Origin: Methylophilaceae bacterium
GTDB lineage: Bacteria; Pseudomonadota; Gammaproteobacteria; Burkholderiales; Methylophilaceae
Assembly: GCA_017880825.1 (NCBI GenBank)
Contig: JADGRN010000028.1
Span: 1-11,917 of the forward strand
DNA: 11,917 nt
Direction: 5' to 3'
Of this stretch, positions 8,752-11,917 are shown one piece after another (the stretch's first letter is position 1; the number at the start of each line of letters is the position of its first letter). The position numbers and the translations under genes were made by a program. The notes below the pieces were generated by a model. The model did not search any database and was not told the DNA's origin. It saw only the letters and a list, made by a program, of their open reading frames with translations.

Positions 8752-9355
8752 TGTGGAAGCCCTCGTCGCGTATGACTCGCGGCACGTTGTTGCGCATTTC
8801 AATGGAAACCGGCTGATAAATCACACGCTGCTGATCGGGGTCGTAGCGCATCTCGACATTACCGATCATGGGAAAATCCTTGCGGAATGGGTGGCCCACA
8901 AAACCATAATCGGTAAGTATGCGGCGTAAATCAGGGTGACCTTCATACATGATGCCAAACAGGTCAAATGCTTCGCGTTCGAACCAGTTGGCTACCGGCC
9001 ACAGATCGACCAGCGTCGCCAGCACAGGAAAATCTTCATCGGCGGCAAACACCCTGAGGCGCACACGCTGGTTGAGGCTGATGGACAGAAAATGATAAAC
9101 CGTGGCAAAACGCAAGCCTGACCAGGTGCGCTCATCACCAGCACCTTGGCCATACTCGGCATAATCCACGCCACACAGATCGATCAATTGCTGGAACCTG
9201 AGCTCGGGATGATCGCGTAATGTGGTGCAGACCGACAGCAAATCGCCTGCCTTACACTCAATGGTAATTTCGCCAACATGGGTAGACAGCTTGGTTAGCT
9301 TGTCACCCAAGGCTAGCTTGAGGCTGTCGATCAGTCTTTCCAGGCGCGTGCTCAT
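8744..9355 (-). CDS. nuoC: NADH-quinone oxidoreductase subunit C (30 kDa-type)
   Basis: Peripheral-arm subunit that packs against NuoD and supports the quinone-reducing module; it has no cofactor. The 203-residue protein shows the family signature [20 protein letters not shown] followed by [19 protein letters not shown] in its C-terminal half. It is a stand-alone NuoC, unlike the NuoCD fusion of E. coli. The ATG at 9355 lies six bases after the nuoB stop. The stop TGA at 8744-8746 is embedded in the ATGGCTGA of the duplicated nuoD stub, so the original downstream neighbour in this junction was a nuoD start. The protein looks intact. Confidence 0.97.
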   Translation of the reverse strand: MSTRLERLIDSLKLALGDKLTKLSTHVGEITIECKAGDLLSVCTTLRDHPELRFQQLIDLCGVDYAEYGQGAGDERTWSGLRFATVYHFLSISLNQRVRLRVFAADEDFPVLATLVDLWPVANWFEREAFDLFGIMYEGHPDLRRILTDYGFVGHPFRKDFPMIGNVEMRYDPDQQRVIYQPVSIEMRNNVPRVIRDEGFHNG

Positions 9356-9361
9356 CTTCGG

Positions 9362-9838
9362 CTACCGCGCTATCGTGTTGGTGCGTTTGATTTTGGTCTG
9401 CAACTGGATAATGCCGTAGAGCAAGGCCTCTGCCGTCGGCGGGCAGCCGGGCACATAGACATCCACCGGCACAATGCGGTCACAACCGCGCACTACCGCA
9501 TAAGAGTAGTGGTAATAGCCGCCGCCATTGGCACAGGAACCCATGGAGATCACCCAGCGCGGCTCGGCCATCTGGTCGTAAACCTTGCGCAGCGCCGGCG
9601 CCATCTTGTTGACCAGCGTACCGGCGACTATCATCACATCCGACTGGCGCGGGCTGGGGCGGAAGACAATGCCGAAACGATCGAGGTCATAGCGCGAAGC
9701 GCCGGCATGCATCATTTCCACCGCACAACAGGCCAGGCCAAACGTCATCGGCCACAAGGAACCGGTACGCGTGTAATTGATCACCGTATCCAGCGTAGTG
9801 GTGACAAAGCCTTTTTCCAGGATGCCTTCAATACTCAT
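9362..9838 (-). CDS. nuoB: NADH-quinone oxidoreductase subunit B (cluster N2, PSST-type)
   Basis: Holds the terminal [4Fe-4S] cluster N2, which reduces quinone at the interface with NuoD. The 158-residue protein has the characteristic tandem cysteines C37-C38 ([11 protein letters not shown]), then C102 in [12 protein letters not shown] and C132 in [14 protein letters not shown], all in place. The basic patch [14 protein letters not shown] near residue 60 is also typical. The ATG at 9838 follows the nuoA stop by four bases and the next gene, nuoC, by six, so A-B-C form a compact unit. Nothing anomalous. Confidence 0.98.
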   Translation of the reverse strand: MSIEGILEKGFVTTTLDTVINYTRTGSLWPMTFGLACCAVEMMHAGASRYDLDRFGIVFRPSPRQSDVMIVAGTLVNKMAPALRKVYDQMAEPRWVISMGSCANGGGYYHYSYAVVRGCDRIVPVDVYVPGCPPTAEALLYGIIQLQTKIKRTNTIAR

Positions 9839-9842
9839 CTGA

Positions 9843-10199
9843 TTACTCCCACTCTAAAGCACCCTTCATCCATTCATAGATGAAACCAACGGCGAGGATG
9901 CCGAGGAAGACCATCATGGAGACATAACCAAACAGGCCGATTTCCTTGATGACAACAGCCCAAGGGAAGAGAAAAGCGATTTCGAGATCAAACAGGATGA
10001 ACAGGATGGCAATCAGATAGTAACGCACGTCAAACTTCATGCGTGCATCTTCGAAAGCTTCAAAACCGCATTCGTAAGGGGAATTTTTTGCGCTGTCCGG
10101 TTTATTAGGCGAAAGCAGTTTGCCGAGGACCATGGGAACGACGCCGACGGCCAAGCCGACCATAATGAACAGCAAAATCGGAAAGTAATTTTCCAGCAC
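9843..10199 (-). CDS. nuoA: NADH-quinone oxidoreductase subunit A, GTG start
   Basis: Membrane subunit A (ND3 homologue), first gene of the nuo cluster; 118 residues with three transmembrane helices. The conserved loop [20 protein letters not shown] lies between helices 1 and 2, with the family cysteine in ECGF. Helix 2 contains [13 protein letters not shown] place the start at the GTG at 10199 (read as M, then [10 protein letters not shown]): an AGGA sits seven bases upstream and homologues begin at this point. The frame remains open 12 codons further to a TTG at 10235 with no ribosome binding site, which I regard as non-coding. NuoB follows after four bases. Confidence 0.95.
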   Translation of the reverse strand: MLENYFPILLFIMVGLAVGVVPMVLGKLLSPNKPDSAKNSPYECGFEAFEDARMKFDVRYYLIAILFILFDLEIAFLFPWAVVIKEIGLFGYVSMMVFLGILAVGFIYEWMKGALEWE

Positions 10200-10206
10200 G
10201 TCCACA

Positions 10207-10210
10207 TCCT
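10207..10210 (-). promoter_or_regulatory. Ribosome binding site of nuoA (decides the GTG start)
   Basis: Minus-strand CAGGA is followed by seven bases and the GTG at 10199. The neighbouring in-frame GTG at 10205 is only one base from AGGA, too close to be used. Confidence 0.65.
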
Positions 10211-10331
10211 GTTTTACCCAGCAAACACCAGGCAATTGTTAAGTAACTAATTTATGTTGGTGCGACGGAGGGCATCTAAAAATTTAATGAACCCGGCCAC
10301 AGCAAGGGACTAAATTAATAATTAAAAAATT

Positions 10332-10349
10332 TGTATATATCCATATACA
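10332..10349. promoter_or_regulatory. AT-rich dyad TGTATAT-N4-ATATACA
   Basis: Perfect seven-base inverted repeat with a four-base spacer (ATCC), in the AT-rich stretch about 135 bp upstream of the nuoA start. It could be an operator, overlap a promoter -10, or simply reflect low-complexity AT sequence. Confidence 0.4.
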
Positions 10350-10424
10350 CTTTTCTCATCCCTGCCCAAATTTTAGCATATTTACTTTCCATAGGTTGCT
10401 CACGAGCATCTACCAGTCACTATT

Positions 10425-10438
10425 TTGATCTACATCAA
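10425..10438. promoter_or_regulatory. FNR/Anr-type binding site (TTGATCTACATCAA)
   Basis: The sequence matches the CRP/FNR-family consensus TTGAT-N4-ATCAA exactly on both half-sites. FNR/Anr proteins are oxygen-sensing Fe-S regulators that act on respiratory genes. The centre is about 232 bp upstream of the nuoA GTG. If the TATGCT at 10375-10380 were a -10, the site would be centred near -63, close to a class I activation position; this is weak inference. A -10-like TGTAAC on the plus strand (10461-10466) would place it near -41, but no plus-strand gene follows. The site is secure as a motif; its target and direction are not. Confidence 0.65.
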
Positions 10439-10461
10439 TGAATGCAATCTACCAGGGCTTT

Positions 10462-10476
10462 GTAACTCCGAGTTAC
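10462..10476. promoter_or_regulatory. Perfect 15-bp dyad GTAACTC-C-GAGTTAC
   Basis: Seven-base perfect inverted repeat around a single central base, 24 bp upstream (in the nuo direction) of the FNR-type site. The size and symmetry suit a dimeric repressor or activator site. I do not recognise the cognate regulator. Confidence 0.45.
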
Positions 10477-10667
10477 CTTAAAATAGCGCCCCTTGATCCA
10501 CTGTTTTTTCTTCTCGCTAGCCTTGTTAAATGTCAAGCCACCGCGTGCCAGATCAGGATACTCAGGATGTCAAAGGATGTGAAAAGACGTGACGGGACGA
10601 ATACTCCACCTATCTATTGATTTAATTTGATTTTCATGACTTCTTAGTACGACTTAAAACTAACTAG

Positions 10668-10752
10668 TGGTGCCGACGGAGAGACTCGAACTCTCACGGC
10701 TTTCGCCACAACCACCTCAAGGTTGCGTGTCTACCAATTCCACCACGACGGC
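10668..10752 (-). tRNA. tRNA-Leu(GAG), CCA encoded
   Basis: An 85-base class II tRNA. The D-arm region GGTGGAATTGGTAGACAC is typical of tRNA-Leu. The anticodon stem CAACC/GGTTG encloses TTGAGGT, giving anticodon GAG (reads CUC/CUU). The long variable arm has a GGC-GAAA-GCC hairpin. The T arm is GAGAG-TTCGAGT-CTCTC, the discriminator is A73 and CCA is encoded. In the acceptor stem GCCGTCG against CGTCGGC, position 5 faces position 68 as U:U, the single mismatch; GCCGACG would pair fully. The gene lies 38 bp after secG and is probably cut out of a common transcript. Confidence 0.96.
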
Positions 10753-10761
10753 AATTATTTC

Positions 10762-10787
10762 AGGCCACTTGCACCCGCACGAGGCCT
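10762..10787 (-). other. Small stem-loop between secG and tRNA-Leu
   Basis: AGGCC (10762-10766) and GGCCT (10783-10787) can pair, with an inner TGC/GCA pairing in the loop. No U-run follows, so it is not a good terminator. It might protect the secG 3' end or help RNA processing before the tRNA; this is speculative. Confidence 0.3.
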
Positions 10788-10790
10788 AAC

Positions 10791-11150
10791 TTACTGCGGC
10801 ACATCCTTGGCTGTAGAAGGCGCAGCGGGAGATGGCTGAGCAGGTTTGGAAGTTTCCTGCGTCTTGCCTGGCATGACCGTCATTTTCTTTTGCATCTCCA
10901 TCACACTGGAATGCCCAGTGCGATGGCTGGAGAGGTAGGCCAAAGTCAGACTCGTGGTAAAAAATACAGCGACAAAAATTGCTGTCGCACGGCTAAGAAA
11001 ATTGGCAGACCCGCTGACGCCGAACAGGCTGCCAGAAGCACCGCTACCAAAAGCTGCGCCCATGTCCGCGCCCTTGCCATGCTGCAACAGTACCAAACCT
11101 ATCACACCGGCCGCAGCCAGCACATGTACTACCCAAACTAAATTTTCCAT
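10791..11150 (-). CDS. secG: Preprotein translocase subunit SecG
   Basis: Small membrane subunit of the SecYEG protein-export channel, 119 residues. Two transmembrane helices (about residues 2-22 and 53-72) flank the conserved cytoplasmic loop, with LLQHGKGADMGAAFGSGASGS and the SLFGVSGSANFLSR segment matching the family signature. The C-terminus beyond residue 80 is a low-complexity tail rich in Pro, Ala, Ser, Lys and Gln, common and poorly conserved in SecG. The ATG lies 11 bp after the tpiA stop with a weak GTGGA upstream, so it is probably co-transcribed with tpiA. It is followed by the tRNA-Leu gene. Confidence 0.97.
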   Translation of the reverse strand: MENLVWVVHVLAAAGVIGLVLLQHGKGADMGAAFGSGASGSLFGVSGSANFLSRATAIFVAVFFTTSLTLAYLSSHRTGHSSVMEMQKKMTVMPGKTQETSKPAQPSPAAPSTAKDVPQ

Positions 11151-11161
11151 TCAATCCACTC

Positions 11162-11917
11162 TCAGTTAGCTGCCCGACAGATACCCACGAACTCATTGGC
11201 TTCAAGGGAAGCTCCGCCTATCAAGCCGCCATCCACATCGGGCATGGCGAATAATTGTGCCGCATTTGCCGCTTTTACGCTACCCCCATAGAGGATACGC
11301 AGGCCAGCGGCGATCTCTGCATCACACTTGGCGACACGGTTACGAATAAAGGTGTGTACTTCCTGTGCTTGTGCCGGCGTAGCCGTGTTCCCCGTGCCAA
11401 CCGCCCACAAGGGTTCGTAGGCGAGCACGGCATTTCTCAACGTCTCTACGCCATAACGTCTAAGCACGGAATCCAACTGGCGCCCCACCACAAACTCGGT
11501 CCAATCCGATTCACGCTCTTCTTCCGATTCCCCCATACAGAAAATCGGGGTCATTCCCGCCTTGATTGCCGCATAGAATCTGACGGCAGCACTATCATCG
11601 GTTTCGTTGAATGCAAGACGGCGCTCTGAATGGCCCATAATGACGTAGGTGCAACCAAAATCGGTCAGCATATGGGGAGCGACCGCGCCAGTAAGCGCAC
11701 CATCCTCGATTGCGCAAAGATTCTGCGCGCCCCAGGCTACATTGGTTCCTTGCAGCATGGCCTGTGCCTGACAAAAGTATGGGTAGGGCACGCACACCAC
11801 GTAATCTGCACCTGGCAAATCACGTAGGCCAGCAATCACGCCCTCAAGCAATGCCTTGTTCCAGACCAGGCTGCCGTGCATTTTCCAGTTGCCGACAACC
11901 AGCTTACGGCGTATTGA
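11162..11917 (-). CDS. tpiA: Triose-phosphate isomerase, start just outside window
   Basis: Glycolytic/gluconeogenic enzyme that interconverts dihydroxyacetone phosphate and glyceraldehyde 3-phosphate in the cytosol. The last 251 codons are visible and read back to the window edge as SIRRKLVVGNWKMHG, so the true ATG should lie within a few bases beyond 11917. The internal ATG at 11881 falls inside the active-site motif NWKMHG and cannot be the start. The catalytic residues are present: Lys in GNWKMHG, His in IMGHSERR and Glu in AYEPLWAVGTG with the flexible loop 6. The phosphate-binding motif ILYGGSVKAANA and the final GGLIGGASL are also present. Length is normal. secG follows after 11 bp. 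Confidence 0.97.
   Translation of the reverse strand, partial: SIRRKLVVGNWKMHGSLVWNKALLEGVIAGLRDLPGADYVVCVPYPYFCQAQAMLQGTNVAWGAQNLCAIEDGALTGAVAPHMLTDFGCTYVIMGHSERRLAFNETDDSAAVRFYAAIKAGMTPIFCMGESEEERESDWTEFVVGRQLDSVLRRYGVETLRNAVLAYEPLWAVGTGNTATPAQAQEVHTFIRNRVAKCDAEIAAGLRILYGGSVKAANAAQLFAMPDVDGGLIGGASLEANEFVGICRAAN

Larger units (their letters stand above)
10200..10667 (-). promoter_or_regulatory. Intergenic control region between tRNA-Leu and nuoA
   Basis: About 470 bp with no convincing gene. The part nearest nuoA (about 10305-10385) is strongly AT-rich and holds a TATGCT (minus strand, 10375-10380) and TATATG-like sequences that could serve as -10 elements, but none has a good -35 at the right distance. 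A perfect TTGACA occurs on the minus strand at 10531-10536, with only GAAGAA at the -10 distance. A perfect FNR/Anr-type site and two other perfect dyads, listed separately, make this a likely promoter/operator region for nuo. I see no intrinsic terminator after the tRNA, so read-through from tpiA-secG-tRNA is also possible. A 60-codon plus-strand frame here is judged spurious. Confidence 0.55.

Noticed and set aside
10532..10552. Possible sigma-54 promoter on the minus strand (TGGCAC followed by GGCTTGA)
   Set aside because: The GG to GC spacing is nine instead of ten bases and the -12 part does not match TTGC, so the consensus is not met.
10438..10620. 60-codon plus-strand frame in the tRNA-nuoA gap
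   Set aside because: Its ATG begins at the last base of the FNR-type site, it has no Shine-Dalgarno, and the translation has no recognisable features. Probably chance.
1..11917. A new multi-gene defence, mobile or biosynthetic system
   Set aside because: Every substantial coding region is assigned to tpiA, secG or complex I with intact motifs. No transposase, integrase, CRISPR repeats or unknown large genes are present.

Overview
This window is one continuous minus-strand block from a bacterial chromosome. It holds most of a 14-subunit respiratory complex I operon (NADH:quinone oxidoreductase, type I) with its usual betaproteobacterial upstream neighbours. Read in the direction of transcription, from high to low coordinates, the order is tpiA (5' end off the window), secG, tRNA-Leu(GAG), a regulatory gap of about 470 bp, then nuoA-B-C-D-E-F-G-H-I-J-K and the first 169 codons of nuoL. 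No real plus-strand gene is supported. The tpiA-secG-tRNA-Leu-nuo order, separate nuoC and nuoD genes, and a NuoG without the N7 cluster ligands point to a betaproteobacterium. Nitrosomonadales is a guess from protein flavour, not a demonstrated placement.

Functionally, NuoE, NuoF and NuoG form the NADH-oxidising arm (FMN plus Fe-S clusters). NuoB, NuoC, NuoD and NuoI carry electrons to cluster N2 and the quinone. NuoH, NuoA, NuoJ, NuoK and NuoL belong to the proton-pumping membrane arm. NuoM and NuoN presumably lie beyond coordinate 1. Every cluster-ligand motif I checked is intact. Several gene pairs overlap by one base (TAATG or TGATG at D/E, E/F, G/H, J/K and K/L), which suggests translational coupling.

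Two junctions break this tight packing. At nuoC/nuoD the first 11 codons of nuoD occur twice, 144 bp apart and in frame. The copies differ at five positions, all synonymous third positions. The upstream copy is a stub that runs into unrelated sequence and stops at a TAA directly before the real nuoD ATG. This looks like a recombination scar rather than a fresh tandem duplication. At nuoH/nuoI a roughly 125-bp imperfect palindrome, resembling an interspersed repeat, ends at the nuoI ribosome binding site.

The gap before nuoA has no convincing gene. It contains a perfect FNR/Anr-type site (TTGAT-N4-ATCAA) and two other perfect dyads, so oxygen-responsive control of nuo is a reasonable hypothesis. 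The tRNA-Leu has a U5:U68 mismatch in its acceptor stem. I see no defence system, mobile element with a transposase, CRISPR array or other novel multi-gene system; the unusual features are at the level of junctions and regulatory DNA.
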